Below are positions 33,554 to 46,031 of a stretch of DNA of 64,000 bases, piece after piece. The notes beneath the pieces are model-generated. The model was not told the DNA's origin and did not search any database. It was given only the letters and a program-made list of their open reading frames with translations. Source of the stretch: Aminobacter aganoensis (GTDB taxonomy: Bacteria; Pseudomonadota; Alphaproteobacteria; Rhizobiales; Rhizobiaceae); assembly GCF_014206975.1 (NCBI RefSeq), contig NZ_JACHOU010000008.1:1-64000 (forward strand). Direction: 5' to 3'. The translations under genes and the position numbers were made by a program. The first letter of the stretch is position 1; every line of letters starts with the position of its first letter.

Positions 33554-34783
33554 TTATCCCAGAGACCTTAACTTAGACCTCATTTTTTTCCAGGCGCGAC
33601 TTGCCGCATTTTTCTTTTTAACTTTGAAATATGTGAATTGCGCTTGGGCTTCGTGACCATCGGAAGCCTCGGCGGGAATACCGCTGTGCGTCCACTTCAT
33701 GTAGTTAGATCCTTGTCTAGCGCGTGCGGTTGCTTCAAGAAATTGGTGCCCGTACCTTCGGTCAGGCTCCAAATGGCAACCCTCTGCCCATTCGTTCCAC
33801 GCATTGATGAAAAGCAGGCGCTCCTTCCCGGGATAGTCCTCGACAGTTTTGCGAATTGCCTCGGACAGCCAGTATTCATAGTTTTCCGGCGTCCCGTTTA
33901 GGATCACTGTTCCCCGCGCACCTCGCCGAGCCGTATTGTCCCAAGATGGAAAAACTCCCCTGAACCCACTGTTGGCATCGTCGTATCTGCGGGCAAGGTA
34001 CATCTCTGCAACGTCCTTGTAGTCGGGGCAATATCCCTCATAGGGAGCGAAGAAATTGAGTTCCGTAGCTCGGTTGGCTGCCGTCATGTTATGAGGCGGA
34101 AATTCCACCCCACTGTCGAAGCCATAGGCCTGGTGGTCCCAGTTGCCATGCGTGAGTGCGCACGCGACATGCAAATTCGGAAAGCCTTTTTTGGCGCAGT
34201 ACTGCCGCCAGACCTCTACAGAGCGCCGTGAGTCTGGCAAATGCTGTGGACGGTACACGAGCAGAAGTGGAGCGCCATCGACCCGGATATATCGCGGGTC
34301 CTCAAAAAACGGCATGAGGCTTTTGATGAATTCGACGTCATCCGTAGCTTGGTATTTTTGGGCAATAAGGACTTCTTGCTCGGCCGCATCCCACCGGCGC
34401 GTCCAGTTCTCGTTGGCCCAACACAAGCAGAAGGGCATGTTGCTTTGACGATCTCCCAGCATGTCGTCCAGTGGCTGTTCAAGCAACCGCTTTCCGGAGA
34501 ACCAATAGTAGTAGTAGCAGAAACCATCAATTCCAAACAACTTGGCAAGCTGGATCTGCTCTCGGCGAGTTTCCCGCACCCGCAAATCATAGAAACCCAT
34601 GTCGGCAGGAAGATGTGGTTGATAGTGCCCCGCAAATTGGGGGCCAACTTTGGTCACATTGGTCCACTCAGTGAAGCCCTTACCCCACCATAGATCATTC
34701 TCTGGAATAGGATGAAATTGCGTCAGATAAAACGCGATTAGCTTAACGCGATCACGGTCACTCTTTGCTAGCACGGAATCCAC
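33554..34783 (-). CDS. WbsX-type glycan biosynthesis protein (GH99-like), copy 2
   Basis: This 409-residue paralogue of the protein at 30631 shares LIAFYLTQFHPIPENDLWWG, YYYYWFSGKRLLEQPLDD, LCWANENWTRRW and LFINAWNEWAEGCHLEPD. The two differ enough in sequence and codon choice that they probably arrived separately rather than by recent duplication. It ends eight bases before the TylF-type gene and begins six bases after the methyltransferase stop, so the genes form one transcript. Confidence 0.85.
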   Translation of the reverse strand: MDSVLAKSDRDRVKLIAFYLTQFHPIPENDLWWGKGFTEWTNVTKVGPQFAGHYQPHLPADMGFYDLRVRETRREQIQLAKLFGIDGFCYYYYWFSGKRLLEQPLDDMLGDRQSNMPFCLCWANENWTRRWDAAEQEVLIAQKYQATDDVEFIKSLMPFFEDPRYIRVDGAPLLLVYRPQHLPDSRRSVEVWRQYCAKKGFPNLHVACALTHGNWDHQAYGFDSGVEFPPHNMTAANRATELNFFAPYEGYCPDYKDVAEMYLARRYDDANSGFRGVFPSWDNTARRGARGTVILNGTPENYEYWLSEAIRKTVEDYPGKERLLFINAWNEWAEGCHLEPDRRYGHQFLEATARARQGSNYMKWTHSGIPAEASDGHEAQAQFTYFKVKKKNAASRAWKKMRSKLRSLG

Positions 34784-34788
34784 TCCGC

Positions 34789-35697
34789 TTATGAACCAAA
34801 CAACCGCCGAGCGAAACGCCCAATGGGTGTCCTGCCGGAGTGCACACGGACAGCGACGCCGTCCCCCATGGTCGATCGTAAGTCGCTATCGTTCCCCGGG
34901 GAAAACGAAGACATGACCGATTCCCAATAAGACGCCACCTTCTTTTCCGGAGCAGGAACGTCCACACTCATGAGATCTATTTTGCCAACTGCACGCTCTC
35001 GTGGTACCGACCTAGTAACCACCTGGTATACATGCGAATAGCGGTTACGCTCGAGAGCATTCCGGACGTCTTCGGGAAGCCTTGCCCACCTGTGCGCAAA
35101 TTCGGTCATCTGAGGCGTACGAACAACATACTCCGCCTGCTCGATTTCTAGTCCCTGGGACTGAATAAGAGCTTGCACGTTTTTGATACCGAAGAAGCGG
35201 ATATGCGTCTTATCCAGAAGGCCCCAAGGGCCGTACTGAAAATCTTCGTCCAAGAGGCACGCCGCAACAGCAGAATGCCCCACATGAGGAATGGATAAGA
35301 TTACCGATCCTGTGTCGTTGAGCAGGGCTTTCATGCCGTTGAGCACCCTCCAGGGATCGTAAACATGTTCCAGAACGTCCGCCGCGATGACGACGTCAAA
35401 TTTCCCCTCCAGGTCTTCGATGTTTTGGTGCCACGTGGGGTCGTTAAGATCCAATTTGTACACGCTCCGCGCAAAAGGCTTCAGCTTTTCTAATGCCTCG
35501 GGTTCGATCTCCAATGCGACTACGTCGCAGCCAAGCGTCCCAGAAAGATGTCGCGTGATAGAGCCCGGACCTGCTCCAATTTCCAGTACTTTCTTTCCAG
35601 TTCCAACCATCCGGAGCACGCGAGCTGGTGCTACATCGCTGCCCAGATCAATATCGTATTCGTATTTGTGCGCCGTTTTGCCATTGCGTTTGGCCAT
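34789..35697 (-). CDS. Class I SAM-dependent methyltransferase of the polysaccharide cluster
   Basis: The 302-residue protein has motif I VLEIGAGPGSITRHL, VVALEIEPEAL and FDVVIAADVLEHVYDP, a Methyltransf-11/23 type fold. The long C-terminal region (after about residue 200) is not recognisable. ATG 35697 has AGGAT upstream and is preferred to the TTG nine bases earlier. It is probably a sugar or chain-end methyltransferase; the target cannot be named. Confidence 0.8.
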   Translation of the reverse strand: MAKRNGKTAHKYEYDIDLGSDVAPARVLRMVGTGKKVLEIGAGPGSITRHLSGTLGCDVVALEIEPEALEKLKPFARSVYKLDLNDPTWHQNIEDLEGKFDVVIAADVLEHVYDPWRVLNGMKALLNDTGSVILSIPHVGHSAVAACLLDEDFQYGPWGLLDKTHIRFFGIKNVQALIQSQGLEIEQAEYVVRTPQMTEFAHRWARLPEDVRNALERNRYSHVYQVVTRSVPRERAVGKIDLMSVDVPAPEKKVASYWESVMSSFSPGNDSDLRSTMGDGVAVRVHSGRTPIGRFARRLFGS

Positions 35698-35823
35698 ATT
35701 GATCAATCCTATGACGTAGTTCAGTTCGTATGTTGGTCTGGCAGCGCTGTCGACTGGTTTTTGTCAAACATGACTTTCGTCCGCTTCGCGAAAGAGGCAC
35801 ACAGCGATATCTGATTCACCATT

Positions 35824-36702
35824 TCATGATTGTTGGACCAAGGTTTTCACCAGCGCCTCGACCCTCTCCCGCCAGTCTCCCGCTCGAAACCCGAAATCGC
35901 GTTGAAAGGCATCGGAGTTCAGCTCCGAATTGGCCGGGCGGACGGCCTTGGTCGGCCATTGCTCGCCGCTGACGGGCTCGACCACTGCCGACGGCCCGCC
36001 ACGCAAAGCACTGGCCGCGAGCACGTGGCTTGCAAGTTCGAACCAGCTGGCGCGGCCCTGGCCGGCGAGATGGTAGAGACCCTGTGGAAAACCCTTTTGG
36101 CTTGGCCAGACGCCTGCCGCCGCCAAAAGGCCATCGGCCAGGTCGTCGGCGCAGGTCGGGTTGCCGAACTGGTCCGCGACCACCTGTATCCGCTCGCGTG
36201 CCGCAGCCAGCGACAGCATCGTCTTGACGAAATTGCGGCCATGGCGACTGACAACCCAGGCCGTGCGGACCACCAGGTGATCGGGATTGCCGGCACGGAC
36301 CGCCTCTTCGCCGACGAGCTTGCTGCGGCCATAGACCGTCTGCGGGTTGGCGCCGTCAGTCTCGGCATAAGGCCTGTTCGACCTGCCGTCGAAGACGTAG
36401 TCGGTGGACACTTGGACGATCGGAATGCCGGCAAGCCTTGTCAGTCGCGCCAGTTCCGCCGGAGCCTCGGCGTTGATCCTGAAAGCTCTTTCGGACTCGT
36501 TTTCCTGCTGGTCGACACCTGTGTGCGCTGCCGCATTGATCACCATGTCAGGCGCGACCGACTTCAGGACGGGAGCCAATGTCGCCGGATTCTCGAGGTC
36601 GAGATCGGGGCGACCGACCAGCACGATCTCCGCCTGCTCCCGCGCCCGCGCTGCGAGGGAACACGCCAGTTGTCCAGATGTTCCTGTTACCAGAATTCTC
36701 AC
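35824..36702 (-). CDS. rfbD: dTDP-4-dehydrorhamnose reductase
   Basis: This NADPH-dependent enzyme makes dTDP-L-rhamnose in the last step of the pathway. The 292-residue product has the nucleotide site [37 protein letters not shown] and the catalytic [10 protein letters not shown] (Tyr and Lys). A GTG start at 36702 overlaps the rfbB stop (GTGA) and gives the correct family N-terminus; the longer upstream frame does not. Confidence 0.95.
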   Translation of the reverse strand: MRILVTGTSGQLACSLAARAREQAEIVLVGRPDLDLENPATLAPVLKSVAPDMVINAAAHTGVDQQENESERAFRINAEAPAELARLTRLAGIPIVQVSTDYVFDGRSNRPYAETDGANPQTVYGRSKLVGEEAVRAGNPDHLVVRTAWVVSRHGRNFVKTMLSLAAARERIQVVADQFGNPTCADDLADGLLAAAGVWPSQKGFPQGLYHLAGQGRASWFELASHVLAASALRGGPSAVVEPVSGEQWPTKAVRPANSELNSDAFQRDFGFRAGDWRERVEALVKTLVQQS

Positions 36703-37778
36703 TTCGACCGCACCAGCCCCAGCCGGCTCCCGTCGAATTGTTGCGCACGGATCGGACGCCACCACCAGCCATTCGCCAGGTACCAGTCGACGGTTTTCTC
36801 CAAGCCGCTTTCGAATGTCTCCCGGGGTGCCCAGCCGAGCTCGACTTCGCTCTTGGTCGGGTCGATGGCATACCTCCTGTCATGGCCGGGACGATCCGCA
36901 ACGTATGCGATGAGATCGAGATGTGAGCGACCGCCGGCCCTTGGTCTGCATGCGTCGAGCAACGAGCAGATCGTCTCGACGACCTCGAGATTGGTGCGCT
37001 CGGCCCGGCCGCCGATGTTGTAGCTCTCGCCGACCTTGCCTTTGGTCAGCACTGCTTCCAATGCCCGGGCATGATCCTCGACAAAAAGCCAGTCGCGCAC
37101 GTTGGCGCCCTTGCCATAGACGGGCAGCGGCCGCTCGTCGAGCGCGTTGGCAATCACCAACGGGATCAACTTCTCCGGAAAATGGTAGGGTCCATAGTTG
37201 TTGGAGCAGTTGGACAGGACGACCGGCAGGCCATATGTCTCGTGCCAGGCCCGGACAAAGTGGTCCGATGCCGCCTTTGAGGCCGAATAGGGCGATGACG
37301 GCTTATAGGGCGATTCCTCGGTGAAGACGCCGGAATCGAATGGCAGGTCGCCGAAGACCTCGTCCGTCGAGACATGATGGAGGCGGAACCCCCTGCGGCT
37401 CTCCTCGCTCAGGCCGCGCCAGTGGTCGAGTGCCGCCGACAGCAGGCTTGCGGTGCCGACAACATTGGTAGTGACGAAGTCCATCGGCCCGTCGATCGAA
37501 CGGTCGACATGGCTCTCGGCGGCCAGGTGCATGATCAGCTCGACCTTCTCGTCAGCCAGGATCTGGCGCACGCAGTCTGTGTCGCAGATGTCGGCCTGAC
37601 GGAAGACGTAGTTGGAATTCCCGTCTATGTCGCGCAGGGACGCCAGGTTCCCCGCATAGGTCAACTTGTCGAGGTTGACGACCCGATAGTTGCCCGTGCC
37701 GATCAGATGCCGGCATACGGCAGAGCCGATGAAGCCGGCGCCGCCCGTGACCATGACTGTTTGAAGAGCTTGTCTCAC
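36699..37778 (-). CDS. rfbB: dTDP-glucose 4,6-dehydratase
   Basis: It converts dTDP-glucose to the 4-keto-6-deoxy intermediate. The 359-residue protein has [30 protein letters not shown] and the catalytic [19 protein letters not shown] at 37778 overlaps the rfbC stop (GTGA), the same overlap type as with rfbD, which argues for this start over longer frames. Expression is coupled along the rfb series. Confidence 0.95.
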   Translation of the reverse strand: MRQALQTVMVTGGAGFIGSAVCRHLIGTGNYRVVNLDKLTYAGNLASLRDIDGNSNYVFRQADICDTDCVRQILADEKVELIMHLAAESHVDRSIDGPMDFVTTNVVGTASLLSAALDHWRGLSEESRRGFRLHHVSTDEVFGDLPFDSGVFTEESPYKPSSPYSASKAASDHFVRAWHETYGLPVVLSNCSNNYGPYHFPEKLIPLVIANALDERPLPVYGKGANVRDWLFVEDHARALEAVLTKGKVGESYNIGGRAERTNLEVVETICSLLDACRPRAGGRSHLDLIAYVADRPGHDRRYAIDPTKSEVELGWAPRETFESGLEKTVDWYLANGWWWRPIRAQQFDGSRLGLVRSK

Positions 37779-38338
37779 GCGTATACGAACCCGGTTTCGA
37801 CTTCGTTCAGGCGGGGAGCCGCCGCGTCCTTGGCTGACAGAACCATCTCGGCGACAGCCACCGGCCAATCGATCCCGATGTCGGGATCGTCAAAGCGGAT
37901 CGAACGGTCATGCGGCTGCGAATAGGGGGCTGAAACCTTGTAGACGACCTCGGTGTCGGGTTCGAGCGTGACAAAGCCGTGCGCGAACCCCTTGGGCACC
38001 AGGATCTGGTTCCAGTCCCTGTCCGAAAGGGTCAATCCGATCCATTTGCCGAAGCTCGGCGATCCTTTCCTGATGTCGACCGCAACGTCGAAGATGGCTC
38101 CCCGCAGCACGCGCACCAGCTTGTCCTGCGCGAAAGGTGGCGTCTGGTAATGCAGGCCCCTCATCACCCCGCGAGCCCGCGAAAACGACTGGTTGTCCTG
38201 GACAAATTCCACCGCGACGCCGGCGTGCGCAAGTTTTTCGGCGTTCCATGTCTCGGAAAAGAACCCGCGCGCGTCTTCGATTTTGGCTGGCCAGATCTCG
38301 CAAACCCCATCCAGGCCAAGCTTCCGCACCTCAACCAT
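37775..38338 (-). CDS. rfbC: dTDP-4-dehydrorhamnose 3,5-epimerase
   Basis: The 187-residue cupin enzyme epimerises the dTDP-4-keto sugar. Hallmarks are [30 protein letters not shown] with its active-site His, and [20 protein letters not shown]. The ATG at 38338 overlaps the end of rfbA by eight bases. It lies in the usual place for a rhamnose operon. Confidence 0.95.
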   Translation of the reverse strand: MVEVRKLGLDGVCEIWPAKIEDARGFFSETWNAEKLAHAGVAVEFVQDNQSFSRARGVMRGLHYQTPPFAQDKLVRVLRGAIFDVAVDIRKGSPSFGKWIGLTLSDRDWNQILVPKGFAHGFVTLEPDTEVVYKVSAPYSQPHDRSIRFDDPDIGIDWPVAVAEMVLSAKDAAAPRLNEVETGFVYA

Positions 38339-39212
38339 GGGCGATCTCCCGGACACGGCGCTCGAGATAGCGCGCATAGTCGGTCTTGCCGAGCGACGCG
38401 GCCCGGCGGAGCACGTCATCTTCGGTGAGCCAACCCAGTTCGAAGCCAATCTCTTCGGGGCACATGATCTTGATGCCTTGGCGATGCTCGATGGTGCGGA
38501 CGAAGGAGGAGGCATCGTGAAGGCTGTCATGCGTGCCGGTGTCGAGCCAGGCATAACCTCTTCCAAGCCGGACGACATGCAAATTGCCCTGCTCGAGGTA
38601 GGTCCGGTTGACGTCGGTGATCTCGAGCTCGCCCCGGGCCGAAGGTTTGATCGCCGCCGCGATGTCCACTACTGGGTTGTCGTAGAAATAGAGCCCCGTC
38701 ACCGCCCAGTTCGAACGCGGTTGCACTGGTTTTTCCTCGATCGAAAGCGCCCGCTGGGTCGCCTTGTCGAAAGTCACGACGCCATAGCGCTGAGGGTCCT
38801 CGACCTGATAGGCAAAAACGGAGGCCCCGTTTTCGCGCGCAACTGCGGCGCGGCAGCGCTCGGAGAGGCCGTCGCCATAAAAGATGTTGTCCCCGAGGAT
38901 CAGGGCCACTGGACTGCTGCCGATGAACTCGCGCCCGATGATGAAAGCCTCGGCCAGCCCGTTGGGAGACGGTTGGGCAGCATATGAAAACGACACGCCA
39001 AACGCCGAGCCATCGCCGAGAAGCTGCTGGAATTGCGGCAGGTCGCGCGGGGTCGAGACAACGAGGATGTCCTGTATGCCCGACAGCATGAGAACGCTGA
39101 GCGGGTAATAGATCATCGGTTTATCATATATCGGCAATATCTGCTTCGATACTGCAAGCGTGACCGGGTAGAGTCTTGTTCCGCTACCGCCGGCTAATAT
39201 AATACCTTTCAC
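38331..39212 (-). CDS. rfbA: Glucose-1-phosphate thymidylyltransferase
   Basis: The 293-residue nucleotidyltransferase makes dTDP-glucose, the first committed step. The N-terminus reads [20 protein letters not shown], with [20 protein letters not shown] and [10 protein letters not shown]. The GTG at 39212 gives this N-terminus; an upstream ATG would add 17 unrelated residues. It is the first gene of the minus-strand rhamnose series. Confidence 0.95.
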   Translation of the reverse strand: MKGIILAGGSGTRLYPVTLAVSKQILPIYDKPMIYYPLSVLMLSGIQDILVVSTPRDLPQFQQLLGDGSAFGVSFSYAAQPSPNGLAEAFIIGREFIGSSPVALILGDNIFYGDGLSERCRAAVARENGASVFAYQVEDPQRYGVVTFDKATQRALSIEEKPVQPRSNWAVTGLYFYDNPVVDIAAAIKPSARGELEITDVNRTYLEQGNLHVVRLGRGYAWLDTGTHDSLHDASSFVRTIEHRQGIKIMCPEEIGFELGWLTEDDVLRRAASLGKTDYARYLERRVREIAHG

Positions 39213-39631
39213 CCAGGCGAGTTCCTGACCTTGTTGCCTTTGGCCCCCGCCTAGGCACCCCATTCGAGAATGATTCTAAGTCATACGCTGTACAGACTCC
39301 ACGCATTTAGAGTCATAACCGCACAGATTTGATTACAACCGGTAACGTTTGGAGAACGACCTGCGGCTGGGATCGACGAGAACACCGAGACATGCGTCCA
39401 ATATTGTCGTTTCGATGTGCTTTCAACAACTTAGTGTGCACTGCCGAGGGGAAGATGGTTAACAGTCGAAGGCGCTGGTAGAGATCGCTTACGAACGCGC
39501 GAGGTCTCGAATGTTACCAGAACCAGATACTTGCGACGCAAGCCTCTCTGTACTTCGAACGCAAAAAGCCGCCGGGGTTACCGGCGGCTCGAGCGAATGT
39601 CGACTGAAGCAGGCTATCGGGCCGAACGGCC
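39213..39631. other. Intergenic region between the rhamnose and ATP synthase genes
   Basis: About 420 bases without a gene. The left two thirds are less G+C-rich and probably hold the rfbA promoter; no clear box could be assigned. The right end holds the terminator of the ATP synthase operon. Confidence 0.5.
39563..39589 (-). terminator. Rho-independent terminator of the atp operon
   Basis: On the minus strand AGCCGCCGG, loop TAACC, CCGGCGGCT is followed by TTTTG. It lies about 40 bases after the atpC stop. Confidence 0.85.
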
Positions 39632-40030
39632 TCAGATCGCGGCTTCCAGCGTCGACAGGTGGTTGAGGTAGGATTCTGCCTTGGTGCGAACCTGGTCGTC
39701 CTTGGCATCCGACACGTCTTCGCGGGCTTCCTGGATGCGGCGAAGCAATTCGGCGCGATCGATGTCCTTCACCGGCGTTGCCGATTCGGCAAGCAGCGTG
39801 CAGCCGGCAGGAACGATATCGGCGAAACCGCCGAACACGACGTAGCGCTCTTCCTTGCCGCCGACGGCCTTCACGGTCACGACGCCCGGCTTGATCGTGG
39901 TCATCACCGGCGCATGGTTGGCCATGACAGTCATCTCACCTTCCGCACCGGGAATGACGACGGACTCGACCTGCTCCGAAACGAGCAGACGCTCGGGCGA
40001 GACCAGTTCGAATTTGAAAGCTTCAGCCAT
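39632..40030 (-). CDS. atpC: ATP synthase F1 epsilon subunit
   Basis: This 132-residue subunit couples the rotor to F1 and can inhibit hydrolysis. The N-terminal beta-sandwich shows FELVSPERLLVSEQVESVVI and GEMTVMANHAPVMTT, and a short helical C-terminus follows (AELLRRIQEARED). The C-terminal helices are short, common in alphaproteobacteria. It is the last gene of atpHAGDC. Confidence 0.96.
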   Translation of the reverse strand: MAEAFKFELVSPERLLVSEQVESVVIPGAEGEMTVMANHAPVMTTIKPGVVTVKAVGGKEERYVVFGGFADIVPAGCTLLAESATPVKDIDRAELLRRIQEAREDVSDAKDDQVRTKAESYLNHLSTLEAAI

Positions 40031-40137
40031 GGTGTCTCACAAATGCTTGGACGGAGTTCCGAGCAGACCTGCCCGGAAGACCGGACAGTGATCGGTGCGA
40101 CAGCGCGGACCGAAGGCCCGCGCTGCGGCTCTGATGA

Positions 40138-41742
<1,605 letters not shown>

Positions 41743-41750
41743 TCACGTGG

Positions 41751-42635
41751 CTAGAGCGCTTCGGCGCCCGAAATAATCTCGATCAGTTCCTTGGTGATCT
41801 GGGCCTGACGCTGGCGGTTATACGTGATCGTCAGCTTGTTGATCATGTCGCCTGCGTTGCGCGTGGCATTGTCCATCGCGCTCATCTTGGCACCCATCTC
41901 GCCGGCGGCATTCTCGAGCAGCGCACGGAAGATCTGCACCGAGATGTTGCGCGGAATGAGATCGCCGAGGATTTCGCCCGGCTCGGGCTCGTATTCGTAG
42001 ACGGCGCCGCCGCTGGTATCGCTGGCAGCGTCCGCCGCCGAAGCAGCCGCCGGGATGATCTGCTGCGCCGTCGGGATCTGGCTGATCACCGACTTGAACT
42101 CGGAGTAAAACAGCGTGCAGACGTCGAAGTCACCCTGGTTGAACAGGGAGATCACCTTTCTGGCGATCATGTCTGCGTGGACGAAGCCAACCTGCTTGGC
42201 ATCGCGCAATTCGACGCGATCGATGATCAGCGAAGCGAAATCGCGACGCAGGACATCGTAGCCCTTCTTGCCGACGGTGATGATCTTGACCGTCTTACCC
42301 GAGGCCTGGAGCTTGCGGACGTGGTCGCGAGCCAGACGCGAGATCTGGCTGTTGAAGCCGCCGCACAGGCCACGCTCAGCAGTGCAGACGACGAGCAGAT
42401 GCACGTCGTCCTTGCCGGTGCCGGTCATCAGCGCCGGGGCATCGCCACCGCCGCCGACAGCCTGGGCGATGTTCGCGAGAACCGCACCCATGCGCTGCGA
42501 GTAGGGACGCGCGGCTTCCGCAGCTTCCTGGGCACGACGCAGCTTCGCCGCAGCGACCATCTGCATCGCCTTGGTGATCTTCTGCGTCGCCTTGACCGAG
42601 GCGATACGGTTGCGGAGGTCTTTTAGCGAGGCCAT
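41751..42635 (-). CDS. atpG: ATP synthase F1 gamma subunit
   Basis: The central-stalk subunit has 294 residues. Its ends are conserved: [36 protein letters not shown] at the start and [31 protein letters not shown] at the end. The alphaproteobacterial insertion around residues 195-215 is present. It is 16 bases after atpA. Confidence 0.97.
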   Translation of the reverse strand: MASLKDLRNRIASVKATQKITKAMQMVAAAKLRRAQEAAEAARPYSQRMGAVLANIAQAVGGGGDAPALMTGTGKDDVHLLVVCTAERGLCGGFNSQISRLARDHVRKLQASGKTVKIITVGKKGYDVLRRDFASLIIDRVELRDAKQVGFVHADMIARKVISLFNQGDFDVCTLFYSEFKSVISQIPTAQQIIPAAASAADAASDTSGGAVYEYEPEPGEILGDLIPRNISVQIFRALLENAAGEMGAKMSAMDNATRNAGDMINKLTITYNRQRQAQITKELIEIISGAEAL

Positions 42636-42651
42636 GCCTTATCCGTCAGTG

Positions 42652-44181
42652 TCAGGCGAAGTTTTTCGCGAAAGCGTCGATGTGACCCTTGAGCTTGCCG
42701 CGGAGGTCGTCGCTGAGCGCCTTCTCCGTACGGATGCCGTCGAGGACGTCCTTGCCTTCCGAGCGCATGTAAGCCAGCAGGCCCTGCTCAAACTTGCCGA
42801 CCTTGTTGAGGGCCAGCTTGTCGAGGTAGCCGTTGACGCCGGCGAAGATCACCGCGACCTGCTCTTCGGTCTTCAGCGGCGAGAACTGCGGCTGCTTGAG
42901 CAGCTCGGTCAGACGCGCGCCGCGGTTGAGCAGGCGCTGGGTCGCAGCATCGAGGTCGGAGCCGAACTGCGCAAACGCCGCCATTTCGCGGTACTGCGCC
43001 AGCTCGCCCTTGATCGAGCCTGCAACCTGCTTCATCGCCTTGATCTGGGCCGACGAGCCGACGCGCGACACCGACAGACCGACGTTCACGGCAGGACGGA
43101 TGCCCTGGAAGAACAGGTTGGTCTCGAGGAAGATCTGGCCGTCGGTGATCGAGATCACGTTGGTCGGGATGTAGGCCGAGACGTCGTTGGCCTGCGTCTC
43201 GATGACCGGAAGTGCGGTCAGCGAACCCGAGCCGTTTTCGTCGTTCAGCTTGGCCGAACGCTCGAGCAGGCGCGAGTGCAGGTAGAAGACGTCGCCCGGA
43301 TAAGCTTCGCGGCCCGGCGGGCGGCGCAGCAGCAGCGACATCTGGCGGTAGGCCACGGCCTGCTTGGACAGATCGTCATAGCCGATCAGCGCATGCATGC
43401 CGTTGTCGCGGAAATATTCGCCCATGGCGCAGCCGGCAAACGGCGCCAGGAACTGCATCGGGGCCGGGTCGGAAGCCGTGGCGGCGATGATGATCGAGTA
43501 TTCGAGCGCGCCGCGCTCTTCGAGCACCTTCACGAACTGCGCGACGGTCGAGCGCTTCTGGCCGACGGCGACGTAGACGCAGAACAGCTTTTCCTTGTCC
43601 GGGCCGACCTGGTGGATGGCCTTCTGGTTCAGGATGGTGTCGAGGATGATCGCGGTCTTGCCGGTCTGACGGTCACCGATGACCAGCTCGCGCTGGCCGC
43701 GGCCGACGGGGATCAGGGCGTCGATGGCCTTGAGGCCGGTCGACATCGGCTCGTGCACCGACTTGCGGGGAATGATGCCGGGCGCCTTGACGTCGACGCG
43801 GCGACGTTCCTTGGCCTTGATCGGACCCTTGCCATCGATCGGGTTGCCGAGCGCGTCGACGACGCGGCCGAGCAGCTCCGGACCGACCGGGACGTCGACG
43901 ATCGAGCCGGTACGCTTGACGGTGTCGCCTTCCTTGATGTCGCGGTCGGCACCGAAGATGACGACGCCGACGTTGTCGCTTTCAAGATTCAGCGCCATGC
44001 CGCGGATGCCGCCGGGGAACTCGACCATTTCGCCCGCCTGGACGTTGTCGAGACCGTATACGCGGGCGATACCGTCGCCCACCGACAGAACCTGACCGAC
44101 TTCGGTAACTTCGGCTTCCTTGCCGAAATTCTTGATCTGGTCTTTCAGAATTGCGGAAATTTCCGCGGCGCGGATGTCCAT
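42652..44181 (-). CDS. atpA: ATP synthase F1 alpha subunit
   Basis: The 509-residue non-catalytic nucleotide-binding subunit starts [20 protein letters not shown] and has Walker [19 protein letters not shown] and the [19 protein letters not shown] segment near the C-terminal domain. Its ATG overlaps the atpH stop by one base (TGATG), so translation is coupled. Confidence 0.97.
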   Translation of the reverse strand: MDIRAAEISAILKDQIKNFGKEAEVTEVGQVLSVGDGIARVYGLDNVQAGEMVEFPGGIRGMALNLESDNVGVVIFGADRDIKEGDTVKRTGSIVDVPVGPELLGRVVDALGNPIDGKGPIKAKERRRVDVKAPGIIPRKSVHEPMSTGLKAIDALIPVGRGQRELVIGDRQTGKTAIILDTILNQKAIHQVGPDKEKLFCVYVAVGQKRSTVAQFVKVLEERGALEYSIIIAATASDPAPMQFLAPFAGCAMGEYFRDNGMHALIGYDDLSKQAVAYRQMSLLLRRPPGREAYPGDVFYLHSRLLERSAKLNDENGSGSLTALPVIETQANDVSAYIPTNVISITDGQIFLETNLFFQGIRPAVNVGLSVSRVGSSAQIKAMKQVAGSIKGELAQYREMAAFAQFGSDLDAATQRLLNRGARLTELLKQPQFSPLKTEEQVAVIFAGVNGYLDKLALNKVGKFEQGLLAYMRSEGKDVLDGIRTEKALSDDLRGKLKGHIDAFAKNFA

Positions 44182-44741
44182 CAGCCGACCTCTTTCAGTG
44201 CAAGCTTGAGCGAATTGAGTTTGGTTTTGAGCGACGTATCGATCTGGCGCGAGCCCATCTTCACGATCAGCCCGCCGAGCAGCGAAGGATCGACGGCGAC
44301 CGAGATCGCCACGTCCTTGCCGGCGACGCTCTTCAGCGCCGTCTTGAGTTCCGTTTCCTGGGCTGCCGTCAGCGCATGCGCCGAGGTCACTTCAGCCGAG
44401 GTCTCGCCACGGTGCTCGGCAGCGATCTGGCGGAACGCCTTGATCATGCCGGGCAGGGCGAAAAGGCGGCGATTGCGCGCCACGAGGCGAAGGAAGTTGC
44501 CGGCCAGGCCAGTGATCTTGGCCTTGTCGGCGATCGCCGAGATGGCCTTTTCCTGGTCTTCGCCAGAGAAGACCGGGCTCCTGATCAGGCGGTCGAGATC
44601 AGCGCTGCCATCGAGCAGCGCGGCGAAACGACCGAGGTCGGCTTCTACCTTTGCAACGGCGCCTGCATCGAGCGCGAGATCGAACAGCGATCCAGCATAA
44701 CGCTCAGCAACACCGGAGATTGGCGAGGAAGATTGGGTCAC
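44181..44741 (-). CDS. atpH: ATP synthase F1 delta subunit
   Basis: The 186-residue stator subunit shows [20 protein letters not shown] near the N-terminus and [20 protein letters not shown] near the C-terminus, both standard. GTG 44741 gives [10 protein letters not shown]; a TTG eleven codons earlier is possible. It is the first gene of the operon, so the promoter should lie in 44742-44979. Confidence 0.94.
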   Translation of the reverse strand: MTQSSSPISGVAERYAGSLFDLALDAGAVAKVEADLGRFAALLDGSADLDRLIRSPVFSGEDQEKAISAIADKAKITGLAGNFLRLVARNRRLFALPGMIKAFRQIAAEHRGETSAEVTSAHALTAAQETELKTALKSVAGKDVAISVAVDPSLLGGLIVKMGSRQIDTSLKTKLNSLKLALKEVG

Positions 44742-44979
44742 GGACCGTCTTTTCTCTTGTCTGACAGGCCGCAAGATTGTTGGCGCGAGCGTTTGACTCT
44801 AGCTAAATCTCTGACCTTACTGCGTTTTTTGACCCCGGAGCTCGCGGCAGCCGCATCCCCCCGGCCGAAAGTCGATTGCCGTCTAGCACAGGCTTTTGAG
44901 GACCGCAACACGTCCTCTAACAGCCATTTCAGGCACTATTGTCGCATCTTGGGCCTTGAGGCTGCCTCTGGACGACGAT

Positions 44980-45375
44980 TCACGGCCAGAAGCCGAAAAC
45001 AAACCCCAGGGGTAGGACGGCCAGACCCAGTTCGATGACGATGGCTACCCAGTTGTACGGGGTGTTGGCGCCGTCCGACATCATGGCGACGATCCGGCCG
45101 AAGGCGGTGAACAGCCACGACACGCCCAGCGCCATGTAGAGCCACGGCTGGGCGAGCAGGATCGAGCAAAGGCCGACGCCGAGAAAGAAGCCGGCCATGG
45201 TCGCGCGGCCCTGGGCGATCGCTTCGGGATTGTCGGGACGCGCCTGCAGCCGCAGCAGGCGGAAGGCTATCCTGGGCGCGAAGAACAGGATGACGCCGAA
45301 CAGCAGCGTCGCCGCTGCCGAACTCCACGCCAGCCACTCGCCCTGGCTCATCGGCCACGGAAACGCGAACTCCAT
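44980..45375 (-). CDS. Small membrane protein, DUF4345-like
   Basis: The 131-residue product has four hydrophobic segments (around residues 15-35, 55-75, 78-98 and 108-128). It resembles the uncharacterised DUF4345 group with GRATMAGFFLGVGLC and LFTAFGRIVAMMSDG. ATG 45375 follows GGAGGGG. It is read toward the atp operon but a gap of over 230 bases separates them. No function can be given. Confidence 0.75.
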   Translation of the reverse strand: MEFAFPWPMSQGEWLAWSSAAATLLFGVILFFAPRIAFRLLRLQARPDNPEAIAQGRATMAGFFLGVGLCSILLAQPWLYMALGVSWLFTAFGRIVAMMSDGANTPYNWVAIVIELGLAVLPLGFVFGFWP

Positions 45376-45503
45376 TTTTCCCCCTCCGGCAAGCCCCGAA
45401 TCCGTGGTGATCATAACTGACGCCGGGCCCGGCGCCAGAGCGCAACTGACGAGGCATGGGCAACCGGTTATGTTGGTGGCAGGACAGCCACAGGAGAGGG
45501 CAA

Positions 45504-46031
45504 ATGGCGGTACCTGAACGCATTGCCTGGGCGATCGGCCAACTCGACATTTCGGCGGGCGACCGGCTGCTGGAAGTCGGCTGTGGCCGCGGCGTCGCCA
45601 TCGCCGAGATCGCCCCGCTGCTGATCGATGGCCACATCACCGGGCTGGACCGGTCCGACAGCGCGATCAATTCAGCGGAGGAGAGGAACCGGGCATCGAT
45701 CTCCTCCGGCAAGGCAGCGCTCGTCCAGGCTGCTTTGGCGGATTGGTCTAGCACGACCCCGCCTTTCGACAAGATTTTCGCCGTCAACGTCAACCTGTTC
45801 TGGCTGGAGGCTGCGCGCGAGCTGAAGCGGATTCGTTCACTGCTCACCCCTGAGGGCCGGCTGTACCTGTTCTTCGAGCCGCCAAGCGCCGGCCAGGTCC
45901 CGACCATCGAGCACGCGATCGCGGTGCGCCTGAAGGCAGCCGGCTATGTGCTGGAAAGGACGATGTACGGTCCAAGCCCGAAGCCGCCGCTGCTCGGCAT
46001 GGTCGCAAGGCCCGGAGCTGTACCCAGCTAG
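45504..46031 (+). CDS. Small class I SAM-dependent methyltransferase
   Basis: The 175-residue protein has motif I LLEVGCGRGVAIAEIAPLL, acidic motif ITGLDRSDSAI and FAVNVNLFWLEAARELKRIR, a Methyltransf-11 type fold. ATG 45504 follows GGAGAGGG. It ends four bases inside the convergent priA gene. The substrate is unknown. Confidence 0.85.
   Translation: MAVPERIAWAIGQLDISAGDRLLEVGCGRGVAIAEIAPLLIDGHITGLDRSDSAINSAEERNRASISSGKAALVQAALADWSSTTPPFDKIFAVNVNLFWLEAARELKRIRSLLTPEGRLYLFFEPPSAGQVPTIEHAIAVRLKAAGYVLERTMYGPSPKPPLLGMVARPGAVPS

Noticed and set aside
42571-44700. Plus-strand frame of 709 codons across the atp genes
   Set aside because: Antisense to atpA and its neighbours, whose identity is certain.
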